Shown: one piece after another, positions 1 through 8,136 of the stretch
How positions within the stretch are numbered: position 1 is the first letter of the stretch
Layout: every line of letters begins with the position of its first letter
Assembly (NCBI RefSeq): GCF_009758175.1
Contig: NZ_WRPM01000103.1
Span: 1-64,000 of the forward strand
DNA from: Nesterenkonia alkaliphila
GTDB lineage: Bacteria; Actinomycetota; Actinomycetes; Actinomycetales; Micrococcaceae
Direction of reading: 5' to 3'
Length of the DNA stretch: 64,000 nt
The notes under the pieces: model-generated
What the model saw: only the letters and a program-made list of their open reading frames with translations
Told to the model about the DNA's origin: nothing
The model's database searches: none
Made by a program: the position numbers and the translations under genes

Positions 1-108
1 CGATATCGGAGGTCTCCGCTCACATCACGGACTGTTCACAACGTGTCGAGGAACTACACCTAGCCTACTCTGATGGGTTGTGACCGATCCGGCTACGAGC
101 GTGTCGCG

Positions 109-486
109 TTAATGACTGCGGGGCGGATGGATGCAGTAGCTGCGCAGCTCGGCGATCCTGGCTGTCTTAGCGGTGCTGGCGAAGCGGAGGACATGGCTGA
201 AGTCGATGCGCACTCCTGCTGTTTCCATGTAGCCGTCACAGGAGGCAAGGCGACCGTGGGTGATTACGGATACGACTTCCACGTGCTCAGGTGTGAATGT
301 GGGTCTCACTTGTTCAGCGGCAGCTGGTCCGCTGTAGGAGCCTCCGCCAACGAGAGTCCACACCGAATCCTCGGTAAGCCACTCAGAAACAGACTGTGCA
401 TCTCCCTTGGCCCAATTTACGGCGAAGTCGCTTACTATGCCGATCCGGGGCGAATTTCCGCAGTCGGCCGGTAGCTTGATCTCCAT
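109..486 (-). CDS. SnoaL-like / NTF2-fold protein
   Basis: This 125-residue protein has the look of the SnoaL/NTF2 fold: an N-terminal helix ending in FAVNWAKGD, then DSVWTLVGGGSYSGP, then beta strands (VEVVSVITHGRLASCDGYMET, read in two parts) and a final strand region around FSHVLRF. Proteins of this fold form a cone-shaped pocket and include isomerases, hydrolases and many ligand-binding proteins, so no reaction can be assigned. There is no signal peptide or membrane segment, so it is probably cytoplasmic. The ATG is preceded by a GGAAAG ribosome-binding site. It stands alone: the gap to the MMPL gene upstream is about 120 bases. The family call is moderately sure; the function is unknown. 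Confidence 0.6.
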   Translation of the reverse strand: MEIKLPADCGNSPRIGIVSDFAVNWAKGDAQSVSEWLTEDSVWTLVGGGSYSGPAAAEQVRPTFTPEHVEVVSVITHGRLASCDGYMETAGVRIDFSHVLRFASTAKTARIAELRSYCIHPPRSH

Positions 487-607
487 CGGTGTTCTTTCCG
501 CTCTTCGACTACCGTTGTGCCCGGGGCCTGGCAGTTGTCTACCATCGATCCGAACCTACCACCGCCCCAGTGAGGCATGCCAAGTGCTGCCGCGAGGTCC
601 CAATGAG

Positions 608-2695
608 TTAGCGGGGGAGACGCGCCAGGCGGGACGGCCACCAGATTCTGCGGCCAATGTCTGCGCACAGAGCAGGTACTTGCAGGGTGCGGACTACGAA
701 GGTGTCGATGGCCACCCCTAGAGCTACCAAGAAGGCGAGCTGGACCATGAACATCAGTGGCAGCACTGCCAGAGCAGCAAAGGTTGCGGCCAGGACGATG
801 CCAGCTGAAGTGATCACCCCGCCGGTGACTACGAGAGAGCGCAGCGTTCCTTCTGCCGCCCCGTGAGCCGGGGTTTCCTCCCGCGCCCGGGTCATCAAGA
901 AGATGTTGTAGTCGACTCCAAGCGCCACCAAAAACATGAAACCGTAGAGCGGCACAGTGGGGTCAGCTCCAGGGAAGCCGAAGATGTGGTTGAACACCAG
1001 GGCGGATATTCCTAAGGCGGCGAGGTAGGAGAGCACTGTGGTCGCCACCAGGATCAACGGAGTCACCACTGCCCGGAAGAGCAGCACCAGGATCAGGGTG
1101 ACCGCGAAGAGGACACTGGGAACGATCACCATCAGGTCGCGCTGTGCGGTCTGGTTGGTGTCCAATTGGGTGGCGGTAGTCCCACCCACCAGTGACTCCT
1201 GCTCCAGCGCGGTCAGTTCATCCCGCAGCGCAATGGTGGTCTGCTCGGCCTCCTTGGAGTCCGCAGGGGCAGCCAGGGTCGCCGAGATCTCTACCCATCC
1301 CTCGACCACATGGGCCTCCTGCGGGCCCTCAGCCGGAGCCTGCCCTTCGCCCAGTAGTTGGGCAGACGCTACCCCGTCGATGCTTTCGATGATCTGGAGT
1401 GCATCCTCTGCCTCATCGCTGCTGACGAAGATGTTGGCCGGCGCCCCGGTGCCTGCCTCGAAGTGTTCCTCGAGCAGTTCCTGTCCGGCTTTGGTCTCGG
1501 TCTCGCCCAGCACCACCTCGGACTGGGGTACACCCTCGGCCCGCAGTTGGCCTACGGCCCCGGCGGCCAACACCAGAAGCAGAGTCACCGTCACCCACAC
1601 GGCACGGGGGCGGCGCCGCACCACACCAGCGACGCGGCGCCAGAGCCGGTGCTGGATCCCAGAGCCGTCAGCGCGGACCTGCGGGGTTCTCGGCCAGAAT
1701 GCCGGCCGGCCGACCAATGACAGCATCGCCGGGAGGAAGGTCAGGGTTGCCGCCATGGAGAAGACGATTCCGGCCGCTGCCACCGGACCCAGCGCCCGGT
1801 TTGAGTTCAGGTCCGAGAGCAGCAGGCACAGCAGCGCAGCGGCTACAGTGCCGCCTGAGGCCAGAATCGGCGGGGCAGATCTGCGCACTGCTTTGCTCAG
1901 CGCGGCATGCCGGTTCCGTTGTGCTCCGAGTTCTTCCCGGTACCTGGCCACCAGCAGTAGCGAGTAGTCCGTGGCGGCACCGATCACCAGGATCGAGAGG
2001 ATGCCCTGGACCTGCCCGTTGAGCTGGATCCAGCCGGCATCAGCCATGAGGTAGATCACGGTGATCGAGGCACACAAAGCCCCCACTGAAGACACCAGAA
2101 CCAACACCGGCAGCAGCACAGAGCGGTAAACGGTGACCAAAATGATGAACACGGCGACGACGGCGACCAGCAGCAGCAGCCCGTCGATCCCGGCAAAGGC
2201 CTCCGAGAGATCCGCTGACAGTGCGGCGGGACCGGTCACATAGGCCTCCCACTCGCCCTCGACCAGCTGCTCAGCGACGAGTGCCCGGAGGTTACTGAGA
2301 GTGTTCCCTTCAGCGGCTTCCTCATCCAGCAGGACGATCAGCTGGGCTGCGGCACCGTCCGCAGAGGGCTGGGCTGGTGCGGCCCGCAGCACTCCGTCCA
2401 GTTCCGCGGCGGCTTCACCGAGCTCACCGAGCTCGCCGAGGTGCTCTTCGGTGAGCTCGCCCGCCTGCGGTGCGGCAACCACTGTGGCGGGGACGGCGCC
2501 GTCATCACCGAACTGTTCCTGCACCTCAAGCGCCTGGGTGGACTCAGCTTCAGCTGGGAGAAAAGTGGCCTGGTCATTGGTGGTCACCGAGGAGATGGCA
2601 CCAAATGTCTGCCCGCCCCAGGCGGTCCAGGCCAGCCACAGAACGGCCAGCACTGCGGGGATGAGGACACGTACAGAACGCTTTGGGTTGGTCAT
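608..2695 (-). CDS. MMPL/RND family membrane transporter
   Basis: This 695-residue protein has the duplicated RND layout: one N-terminal membrane helix (about residues 9-27), a large extracytoplasmic loop to about 165, a bundle of helices to about 340, then a second helix, loop and helix bundle. The duplicated family motif is visible as GAATDYSLLLVARYREEL in the first half and VALGVDYNIFLMTRAREE in the second. MMPL proteins use the proton gradient to export lipids, siderophores or drugs; the substrate here is unknown. The start is one base past the stop of the ferrochelatase gene, so the two are almost certainly cotranscribed. That pairing suggests export linked to haem or porphyrin stress, but this is inference. 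Confidence 0.88.
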   Translation of the reverse strand: MTNPKRSVRVLIPAVLAVLWLAWTAWGGQTFGAISSVTTNDQATFLPAEAESTQALEVQEQFGDDGAVPATVVAAPQAGELTEEHLGELGELGEAAAELDGVLRAAPAQPSADGAAAQLIVLLDEEAAEGNTLSNLRALVAEQLVEGEWEAYVTGPAALSADLSEAFAGIDGLLLLVAVVAVFIILVTVYRSVLLPVLVLVSSVGALCASITVIYLMADAGWIQLNGQVQGILSILVIGAATDYSLLLVARYREELGAQRNRHAALSKAVRRSAPPILASGGTVAAALLCLLLSDLNSNRALGPVAAAGIVFSMAATLTFLPAMLSLVGRPAFWPRTPQVRADGSGIQHRLWRRVAGVVRRRPRAVWVTVTLLLVLAAGAVGQLRAEGVPQSEVVLGETETKAGQELLEEHFEAGTGAPANIFVSSDEAEDALQIIESIDGVASAQLLGEGQAPAEGPQEAHVVEGWVEISATLAAPADSKEAEQTTIALRDELTALEQESLVGGTTATQLDTNQTAQRDLMVIVPSVLFAVTLILVLLFRAVVTPLILVATTVLSYLAALGISALVFNHIFGFPGADPTVPLYGFMFLVALGVDYNIFLMTRAREETPAHGAAEGTLRSLVVTGGVITSAGIVLAATFAALAVLPLMFMVQLAFLVALGVAIDTFVVRTLQVPALCADIGRRIWWPSRLARLPR

Positions 2696-2696
2696 C

Positions 2697-3881
2697 TCAG
2701 GGCTCTAGGCCCGCAGCTGCCGGCTGGAAACCCAGCCGGACATTCTCGCAGCACCCGGGCCGGCAGACGTCGTACCACGGGCCCAACTCAGTGAGATGCT
2801 TACGCTGTTCAGGCACGGTGGCGTTGATACGCTCCTCCACCAGATCCGCCAAACCTTGGACGAATTTTGGATGAGCGCCCGGTGTGGCTGTGCGCACCGC
2901 CTGGAGCCCTGCCTCCTCGGCAGCCTCCATGGCTTCTTCATCCAGGTCCCACATCACTTCCATATGATCGCTGAGGAACCCCACCGGCACAATAGCTACC
3001 GCCTGTGTGCCCTCGGCGGGCAGTTCTGCGATCCGGTCGCAGACATCGGGCTCCAGCCAAGGCTGGCTCGGCGGGCCGGACCGGGACTGGTAGACCAGCT
3101 CCCATGCCGGGGCAAACCCGCAGGCTTCGGCTACCGAGGCCATGATCTTCTCTGCCACGGCCAGGTGCTGGGCAGGGTACGCCCCGCCTGCTTCGCCGAA
3201 GTTCTGATCCCTGGGGCCGGAGTGTTCCGCGTCCACGGTGGGAATGCTGTGCGTGCAGAACAGCACCCGGATTTCATCCGGGCGGTGCCCTGCTGCAGTG
3301 AAGCTCTTGAGCGCCTCGTGCAGGCTTTCAGTGAACGGGGTGACGAAACCCGGATGGTCGAAGAACTGGCGGATCTTGTCAATCTTTACCTTGCCGACAA
3401 GGTTGGTCTCCAGGAGCGCCCGGGCGAAATCCTCGCGGTACTGGCGGCAGCTGGAGTAGGAGCTGTAAGCACTGGTGGCGATACCTAGCAGCCGGTGGTG
3501 ACCGGCCTTGTCCGCCTCCTTCACAGCATCCCCAAGATAAGGATCCCAGTTCCTGTTGCCCCAGTAGACAGGAAGCCCGAGGCCACGGCGGTCCAACTCC
3601 TGCTGCAGGGCTTGCCGCAGCGTCCGGTTCTGTTCGTTGATTGGGCTGACTCCGCCGAAATGCCGATAGTGGGTGGCTACCTCTTCCAAACGTTCATCAG
3701 GGATGCCTCTGCCACGCGTGACATTGCGCAGAAAAGGGATCACATCCTCCTGGCCCTCAGGCCCGCCGAAACCGGCTAATAGGACGGCATCATAGACTTG
3801 AGGCCGCTGCACATGGGGTGAGCCGGCAGCAGAAGCTGCGGTGGCGTGCGGTACCTGTGCATGATGCGCTGAGGTGGTCAT
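2697..3881 (-). CDS. cpfC: Coproporphyrin ferrochelatase (CpfC/HemH)
   Basis: This enzyme inserts Fe2+ into coproporphyrin III in the actinobacterial coproporphyrin-dependent haem pathway. The 394-residue protein shows the family landmarks: LLAGFGGPEGQEDV near the start, the catalytic-histidine segment FCTHSIP in the middle, and the acidic SDHMEVMWDLDEEA metal-site segment. A cysteine in SSYSSCRQY and a C-terminal CRPGCC cluster suggest the [2Fe-2S] site known in actinobacterial members, although the C-terminal spacing is tighter than I would expect. An AAGGAG site precedes the ATG. It heads a two-gene unit with the MMPL transporter and is divergent from a MarR regulator; the shared gap carries operator-like dyads. 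Confidence 0.93.
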   Translation of the reverse strand: MTTSAHHAQVPHATAASAAGSPHVQRPQVYDAVLLAGFGGPEGQEDVIPFLRNVTRGRGIPDERLEEVATHYRHFGGVSPINEQNRTLRQALQQELDRRGLGLPVYWGNRNWDPYLGDAVKEADKAGHHRLLGIATSAYSSYSSCRQYREDFARALLETNLVGKVKIDKIRQFFDHPGFVTPFTESLHEALKSFTAAGHRPDEIRVLFCTHSIPTVDAEHSGPRDQNFGEAGGAYPAQHLAVAEKIMASVAEACGFAPAWELVYQSRSGPPSQPWLEPDVCDRIAELPAEGTQAVAIVPVGFLSDHMEVMWDLDEEAMEAAEEAGLQAVRTATPGAHPKFVQGLADLVEERINATVPEQRKHLTELGPWYDVCRPGCCENVRLGFQPAAAGLEP

Positions 3882-3922
3882 GACTGGCTCCTTGGTGCGT
3901 CAGGTGGAATGGGGAGAACCGA

Positions 3923-3941
3923 TAAAGTTAGCCTAGCTAGT
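3923..3941 (-). promoter_or_regulatory. Possible IdeR/DtxR iron box
   Basis: On the minus strand these 19 bases match the IdeR/DtxR consensus (TTAGGTTAGGCTAACCTAA) at about 12 positions, including the core TAGGCTAAC. They lie in the gap between cpfC and the MarR gene, where iron-dependent control of a ferrochelatase would make sense. A match of this quality is only suggestive. Confidence 0.3.
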
Positions 3942-3943
3942 AA

Positions 3944-3956
3944 TAAGCGTAGCTTA
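3944..3956. promoter_or_regulatory. Inverted repeat, candidate MarR operator
   Basis: TAAGC-GTA-GCTTA is a perfect 5-3-5 inverted repeat that ends 18 bases before the chosen MarR start and lies inside the cpfC/MarR divergent promoter region. MarR-family regulators commonly bind such dyads in their own divergent promoters, so autoregulation and control of cpfC are both plausible. Confidence 0.4.
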
Positions 3957-3974
3957 CTGATGGAGAATGTGCAG

Positions 3975-4526
3975 ATGGGAACTTCCGAGAGCGACACAGG
4001 CCCGGAGGAGGTGCTGCTGGATCCGCGGGTCATGGACCCTACTGGTGCGCTGGTGAACCTCGAGAGCATGGACCAAGGCACAGTAGATGAAGCTCTTGAG
4101 GTGCTCAGAGCATTGCGGGCCTGGCATCAGGCCGAGCGCCGGATGAACCAGACTTCCCAGCGGTATATGAAACTGGGGGAGAACGATATGCGGGCACTGC
4201 GGTGGGTCATTGCGGGGCAACGCAGCGGTAAGCCCGTCACCCCGACGATGATCGCTCAATATCTGGGAATCTCCACGGCTTCAGTGACCAAGATGCTGGA
4301 TCGGCTCGAGCGAGCGGGGCACATCCGCCGTCATCCCCATCCTGCGGACCGGCGCAGCAGCACCGTCGAGGTCACTGAAGCCACTCAGCAGGCAGCGCGG
4401 GACTCAGTAGGCCGCAGCCATGCCGAACGCTTCCGCATCGCCGCAGAAATGTCCCCTGAGGAGAGGGCGGCTGTCATCCGCTTCCTGGAGGCCCTCACTT
4501 CCACCGAAAGCAGCGCCGGGCCCTGA
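3975..4526 (+). CDS. MarR family transcriptional regulator
   Basis: This 183-residue regulator has the MarR winged helix-turn-helix: LRWVIAGQ, then MIAQYLGISTASVTKMLDRL as the recognition helix region, then the wing RRHPHPADRRSSTVEVT, followed by dimerisation helices. I chose the ATG at 3975 because GGAGAA lies seven bases upstream; the in-frame ATG at 3960 has no ribosome-binding site, and a start at 3909 would place the inverted repeats inside the gene. MarR proteins are dimeric repressors released by small ligands or oxidation. It is divergent from cpfC and the MMPL transporter, its likely targets. Confidence 0.87.
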   Translation: MGTSESDTGPEEVLLDPRVMDPTGALVNLESMDQGTVDEALEVLRALRAWHQAERRMNQTSQRYMKLGENDMRALRWVIAGQRSGKPVTPTMIAQYLGISTASVTKMLDRLERAGHIRRHPHPADRRSSTVEVTEATQQAARDSVGRSHAERFRIAAEMSPEERAAVIRFLEALTSTESSAGP

Positions 4527-4555
4527 CTGTCTCTGAGCTTCCGGCCCAGGCCTCA

Positions 4556-4819
4556 TCAGAGCAGGCCAAGCTCCCGCAGCTTCGCCTCAACATCAGCATT
4601 GCTGGGCTCCACCTGGTGGGTGGCATCTGGGTAGACCACCACCGGGATATTGGTCCGTCCGGAGATCTCCCGCGCGATGTCAGCCGCGGCCGGTTCGGCC
4701 ACCAGATCAACATAGCTGTAGGGGATTCCCAGCTCATCCAACTGAGCTTTGGTCCGGCGGCAGTCACGGCACCAATCGGCGCCGAACATCCTGATAGGTG
4801 GGTCTGCGGCAGCTGTCAT
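4556..4819 (-). CDS. Glutaredoxin-like (mycoredoxin-type) protein
   Basis: This 87-residue thioredoxin-fold protein has a CxxC motif (GADWCRDC) directly after the first strand, followed by the helix TKAQLDELGI, a strand SYVDL, and the cis-proline segment NIPVVVYPD. This is the mycoredoxin/NrdH-like size class, which in actinobacteria reduces mycothiol mixed disulfides. The CRDC sequence differs from the CPYC/CPWC of classical mycoredoxins, so the partner is not certain. I prefer the ATG at 4819 over the GTG three codons upstream; neither has an ideal ribosome-binding site. It converges with the MarR gene, leaving a 29-base gap. Confidence 0.8.
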   Translation of the reverse strand: MTAAADPPIRMFGADWCRDCRRTKAQLDELGIPYSYVDLVAEPAAADIAREISGRTNIPVVVYPDATHQVEPSNADVEAKLRELGLL

Positions 4820-4887
4820 ATCCCCCACTTTAGGCCAGAATGCGCGGGATCATCCGAAGGAAGGATCCACTGCAGTGCACCGGTGGA

Positions 4888-4893
4888 TAGTCT
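4888..4893 (+). promoter_or_regulatory. Leaderless -10 element (TAGTCT)
   Basis: TAGTCT ends six bases before the GTG at 4900 and there is no Shine-Dalgarno sequence between them. A TANNNT box at this distance is the usual signature of a leaderless transcript in actinobacteria. Confidence 0.4.
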
Positions 4894-4899
4894 GGGCTC

Positions 4900-5562
4900 G
4901 TGTTCAAGGACTGGCAGCGGAAGCGCGCGGTGAAGAAGATTAAGCCTGGGGACGGCCGTGCGCTCAGACCATTTCACTGGTGGCAATGGATGTCCCGGGG
5001 GCTCTTCTACCTCACACTGAGATCCCCGGAGGGCGCGGCACACATCTATGCTGTGGATGTCAGCTACTGGGACTATTTACTGGGCGAGGCCAAAGCACAC
5101 CTCTTTCTGGACGGAAAGCACCATGCTGTGTCTAAGCTGCCGGCAGCATTCCCGGTCCCTGGCGGGCACATCGACGTGCGAATGGCCGCCTATGGGCTCA
5201 AACGGTGCCACTTCGTCGCTGAGGACGGCAGCCAGCAGCAGCTGCGGGCTGATCCGCAATCCGCAGAGGGCCACCGTGCGCATCTGGACATCACGCATCC
5301 GGTCTTCAGCCGCTGGCTCGGCATAGCCTCAATGGTTGTTCTGGTCGCCGCACTTCTGTTGGGCATCCCGCAGCTGGTGGAGATGGTCACCAGCTGGGAT
5401 GTAGTCGCCCAATACACCGGCACCTGGGTCTCCCCGGTGCAGTTGCCTGACTGGCTCAACGGTGCGCTGATCTTCGGTGCCCTGGCGGCCAGTATCGAAC
5501 GAGCCCTCCGGCTGCGCTACAACTGGCTGCTCGACGGCGGCGACCTCGACATCGACTTCTGA
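4900..5562 (+). CDS. Conserved membrane protein of unknown function
   Basis: This 220-residue protein has a basic, soluble N-terminal part (WQRKRAVKKI) and two hydrophobic segments near the C-terminus, WLGIASMVVLVAALLLGI (about residues 139-156) and LNGALIFGALAASIERAL. I do not recognise a family. The N-terminal two thirds may be a cytoplasmic domain built of beta strands (YAVDVSYWDYLLGEAKAHLF). The GTG start is placed by the TAGTCT box six bases upstream, which suggests a leaderless message. It converges with the rhomboid gene across the gap that holds the DnaA-box-like cluster. Confidence 0.65.
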   Translation: MFKDWQRKRAVKKIKPGDGRALRPFHWWQWMSRGLFYLTLRSPEGAAHIYAVDVSYWDYLLGEAKAHLFLDGKHHAVSKLPAAFPVPGGHIDVRMAAYGLKRCHFVAEDGSQQQLRADPQSAEGHRAHLDITHPVFSRWLGIASMVVLVAALLLGIPQLVEMVTSWDVVAQYTGTWVSPVQLPDWLNGALIFGALAASIERALRLRYNWLLDGGDLDIDF

Positions 5563-5595
5563 GCAGAGATACCCGGGGGACACGCCCGGCGGCAC

Positions 5596-5668
5596 TTTTC
5601 CACAGGAGTTATCCCCAATGTGGAAAAACTACACTGATGTAACTCCCCTGATCAGAGACTTTTCCACA
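5596..5668. other. Cluster of DnaA-box-like nonamers
   Basis: Three exact TTTTCCACA sites (5596-5604 plus, 5619-5627 minus, 5660-5668 plus) and one TTATCCCCA (5609-5617 plus) lie within 73 bases. TTTTCCACA fits the E. coli consensus TTWTNCACA and differs by one base from the actinobacterial TTRTCCACA. A weaker copy, TGTGGATTC, follows at 5675. The gap lies between convergent genes, so no promoter is expected here. The surrounding gene order is the classic oriC-proximal one, making a DnaA-binding role plausible. Confidence 0.5.
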
Positions 5669-5749
5669 GGCCGCTGTGGATTCTGTGGGAATCGTCCTCA
5701 GGTTGGCTGGGGAGAGCGGGATTGACTCCGCGCGGCTGGCTGGCTCCAC

Positions 5750-6622
5750 CTACTGCATAGGAAGCAGCTGCACACCAAGGGCTGTCAGGCCCAGGAGCGC
5801 AGCAGCGATCCCAGTCAGGGCCAGCGCCTGCCAGAGACGTTGCCGCGGCCCTCGAAGATAGGCATAGACCGCCGCTACCACGGCACCGGTGACCAGTCCG
5901 CCCAGGTGGCCCTGCCAGGAGATATTAGGCACCATGAAGCTGATCACCATATTCACCCCCACCAGAGCCAGCACGCCGCCGGCTGAGGTTCCGGAGGAGC
6001 GCATCAGGATGAACAGCGCCCCGAACAGGCCGAACACTGCGCCGGAGGCACCCACTGTCGGCACAAAGGGTGAAGCCAGCCCTAACGCGGAGACCAGCAG
6101 GATCGCCACCGAACCGCCGAAGGCTGAGAGCAGCAGCAGCACAGCAAAGCGGAGCCTGCCGATCTGCGGCTCCATCACCCGGCCCACAAACCACAGGGCC
6201 AGCATGTTGAAGCCGATATGGGCCACATTGCTGGGATGGTGCAGCACCGCCGAGGTCAGCATCCGCCAGGGCTCGAACTCCCAGTACCAGGTGGAGGTGT
6301 ACAGGGGCGCGTAGGCGAAGAGCCCGGTGATATCGGGGGCGTACAGAGCGAAGGCATCATGCAGCCGGGGTGCCACCTGCAGCAGGTACACCACCGCGCA
6401 CAACGCGATGAACGCATAGGTCACCACCGGTCTGGCGGTGGGCGCAGCAACGAAGCTGCGGGTTGCCGCCTGACCAAAGCCGGCACCCAGGCGGGCAGCC
6501 GGCAGCGGCGCCTGGCCTCGGTGTCGTCGTCCCTCATTGAGACACTCCGGGCAGTGGAAGCCCACCGGTGCCTCAATCATGCAGGCAGAGCACAGAGGCC
6601 TATCGCAGCGCTGGCACTGCAC
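5750..6622 (-). CDS. Rhomboid family intramembrane serine protease
   Basis: This integral membrane protease (290 residues from the GTG) has a small zinc-ribbon start (CQRCDRPLCSACM and CPEC), then about six membrane helices. The catalytic serine is in GASGAVFGLFGAL and the catalytic histidine in WQGHLGGL, matching the rhomboid dyad; the family also needs the HIGFNM-type segment seen in helix 2. The reading frame stays open upstream of the GTG and reads SACFRHPDSEAYV, which contains the conserved FRHPD zinc-site segment of homologues. The only start codon available for it is a CTG at 6661, overlapping the ppiA stop, so true initiation may be at that CTG. Gene order with ppiA matches the oriC region of other actinobacteria. 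Confidence 0.9.
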   Translation of the reverse strand: MQCQRCDRPLCSACMIEAPVGFHCPECLNEGRRHRGQAPLPAARLGAGFGQAATRSFVAAPTARPVVTYAFIALCAVVYLLQVAPRLHDAFALYAPDITGLFAYAPLYTSTWYWEFEPWRMLTSAVLHHPSNVAHIGFNMLALWFVGRVMEPQIGRLRFAVLLLLSAFGGSVAILLVSALGLASPFVPTVGASGAVFGLFGALFILMRSSGTSAGGVLALVGVNMVISFMVPNISWQGHLGGLVTGAVVAAVYAYLRGPRQRLWQALALTGIAAALLGLTALGVQLLPMQ

Positions 6623-6657
6623 ATAGGCCTCTGAGTCAGGGTGGCGGAAGCAGGCGC

Positions 6658-7203
6658 TCAGAGCGCTGTGACCTCAATGGTCTCGATGACAACATCCTCT
6701 TTGGGACGGTCACGTGCATCAGTCTTCACGGCGTTGAGCTCATCGACGACTTTCTTAGAGTCCTCATCGCGGACCTCGCCGAAGATGGTGTGCTTGCCCT
6801 GCAGCCAAGTGGTGGGCACCGAGGTGATGAAGAACTGGGAGCCGTTGGTGCCCTTCCCCATCTGGATACCCGCATTGGCCATCGCCAGCTTGTATGGCTG
6901 GGTGAAGTCCAGCTCCGGGTGGATCTCGTCGTCGAACTGGTAGCCGGGGCCACCGACGCCGAGGCCCAGCGGATCCCCGCCCTGGATCATGAAGTCCTTG
7001 ATGATCCGGTGGAAGACAGTGCCGTTGTAGAGCGGGGTGCCGGTCTTGTCTTCACCACTCTCCGGGTGCTTCCAGGGCTTCTCGCCGGTGGCCAGCCCCA
7101 CAAAGTTCTCCACAGTCTTGGGTGCATGGTGGCCGAAGAGCTCCACCTCAATGGTGCCCGCGGTGGTGGTAATGGTTGCCTGATGTGTTGCAATAGCTGT
7201 CAT
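6658..7203 (-). CDS. ppiA: Cyclophilin peptidyl-prolyl isomerase
   Basis: This 181-residue cytoplasmic cyclophilin catalyses cis-trans isomerisation of proline peptide bonds. It carries the family core: TVENFVGLATG, FHRIIKDFMIQGGDP, the segment QFFITSVPTTWLQGKHTIFG with the active-site tryptophan, and the closing beta barrel IETIEV. There is no signal peptide. It is immediately upstream of the rhomboid gene, as in the dnaA-gyrA-ppiA region of many actinobacteria. The ATG overlaps no other gene and is followed by the usual MTAIATHQATI start. Confidence 0.95.
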   Translation of the reverse strand: MTAIATHQATITTTAGTIEVELFGHHAPKTVENFVGLATGEKPWKHPESGEDKTGTPLYNGTVFHRIIKDFMIQGGDPLGLGVGGPGYQFDDEIHPELDFTQPYKLAMANAGIQMGKGTNGSQFFITSVPTTWLQGKHTIFGEVRDEDSKKVVDELNAVKTDARDRPKEDVVIETIEVTAL

Positions 7204-7345
7204 AACCCCATTGTTTCACGCCCCAGTCTGGTAATTGCCCGAAACAAACCTGACGGTTTGCTCCCGAAGTGGGCTTGTCGTCGCATCCCGGGTCCAAGAC
7301 GGCGTAGGCTAGTCAGAGCAACCGATCCTGATTCGGAGGACATGC

Positions 7346-8116
7346 ATGTTCGGTAAGAAGAAGAAACGGAGCCACAGCTGGGGGCAGAAGCTGCTCGCCG
7401 GCATCGATACGGCTCAGGACTGGGCGGAGCCGAAGTTGAGCTCTGCCGCTGACTGGGCGGAAGACACCTACCGCAAAGGCGCTCCGATGGTTCAGGACGC
7501 CTCAGCCAGAGCGCTGCACGCGGTCGGTGACGGTGCCTCGGTGGCCGGCACCAAGATCAAGCAGTACACGTCCATGGCCGGGGACGGTCTCGCAGCCCAG
7601 TATGACAAGCTGCCGCCCAAGGCCAAGAAAGAGATCAAGAAGGTCATGGACAAGTACGACGGCGCTAAGACCGAGTTCACCAAGAACACCATCCCTGCCG
7701 CCGGGTACAAGCTGGGCGGCTATGCAGATAAGACCGCCAAGCTGATCCACAAGGCTGAGGTGGACCCGCGGGTGGAGAAGGCGCTGATCAAGGCCACTGG
7801 TGACAAGAAGATCGTCAAGAAGCTGCGGAAGAACTCTGAGAAGTTTGCAAAGCAGGCTTCCAAGGAGCTGAAGAAGCAGCAGAAGGCGAAGTCCCGCAAG
7901 AAGGGCCTGCTGGTCTTCGGCCTGGTGGCCGCCGGTGTCACAGCCGGTGTGGCGGCCTGGCGGGCCTCCAAGCCGGTGGAGGACCCCTGGAAGAAGCCTG
8001 AGCCGGTCTCCTCGCACACTCCGGCCAATTCGCCCAAGCCGGCTGCTCAGGCGGAGACCAACACCGACGCTAAGCCGACACAGGCTGAGGTTCCGGCCCC
8101 CAAGCCTGCCGCTTAA
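7346..8116 (+). CDS. Lysine-rich protein with one membrane helix
   Basis: This 256-residue protein is strongly basic and helical, with many KK pairs, an N-terminal MFGKKKKRSHSW, a single hydrophobic helix (LLVFGLVAAGVTAGVAAW, about residues 189-206) and a Pro/Ala/Thr/Lys-rich C-terminal tail. I do not recognise its function; similarly built proteins sit near ppiA and crgA in related genomes, which is my memory of context rather than something shown here. The start has CGGAGGAC six bases upstream. A strong terminator follows the stop codon by about 20 bases. Confidence 0.75.
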   Translation: MFGKKKKRSHSWGQKLLAGIDTAQDWAEPKLSSAADWAEDTYRKGAPMVQDASARALHAVGDGASVAGTKIKQYTSMAGDGLAAQYDKLPPKAKKEIKKVMDKYDGAKTEFTKNTIPAAGYKLGGYADKTAKLIHKAEVDPRVEKALIKATGDKKIVKKLRKNSEKFAKQASKELKKQQKAKSRKKGLLVFGLVAAGVTAGVAAWRASKPVEDPWKKPEPVSSHTPANSPKPAAQAETNTDAKPTQAEVPAPKPAA

Positions 8117-8136
8117 GCAGCACCTGCTTCAACGAG

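Noticed and set aside
73-474. Open frame on the plus strand opposite the SnoaL-like gene
   Set aside because: Its translation shows no domain and the opposite strand encodes a recognisable fold with a ribosome-binding site.
435-668. 77-residue minus-strand frame overlapping the ends of two genes
   Set aside because: Overlaps both the SnoaL-like gene and the MMPL gene and has no recognisable domain.
7204-7345. Possible tRNA genes, since tRNAs often lie near ppiA in actinobacteria
   Set aside because: No cloverleaf arms or TTCGA-type T-loop were found here or in other gaps.
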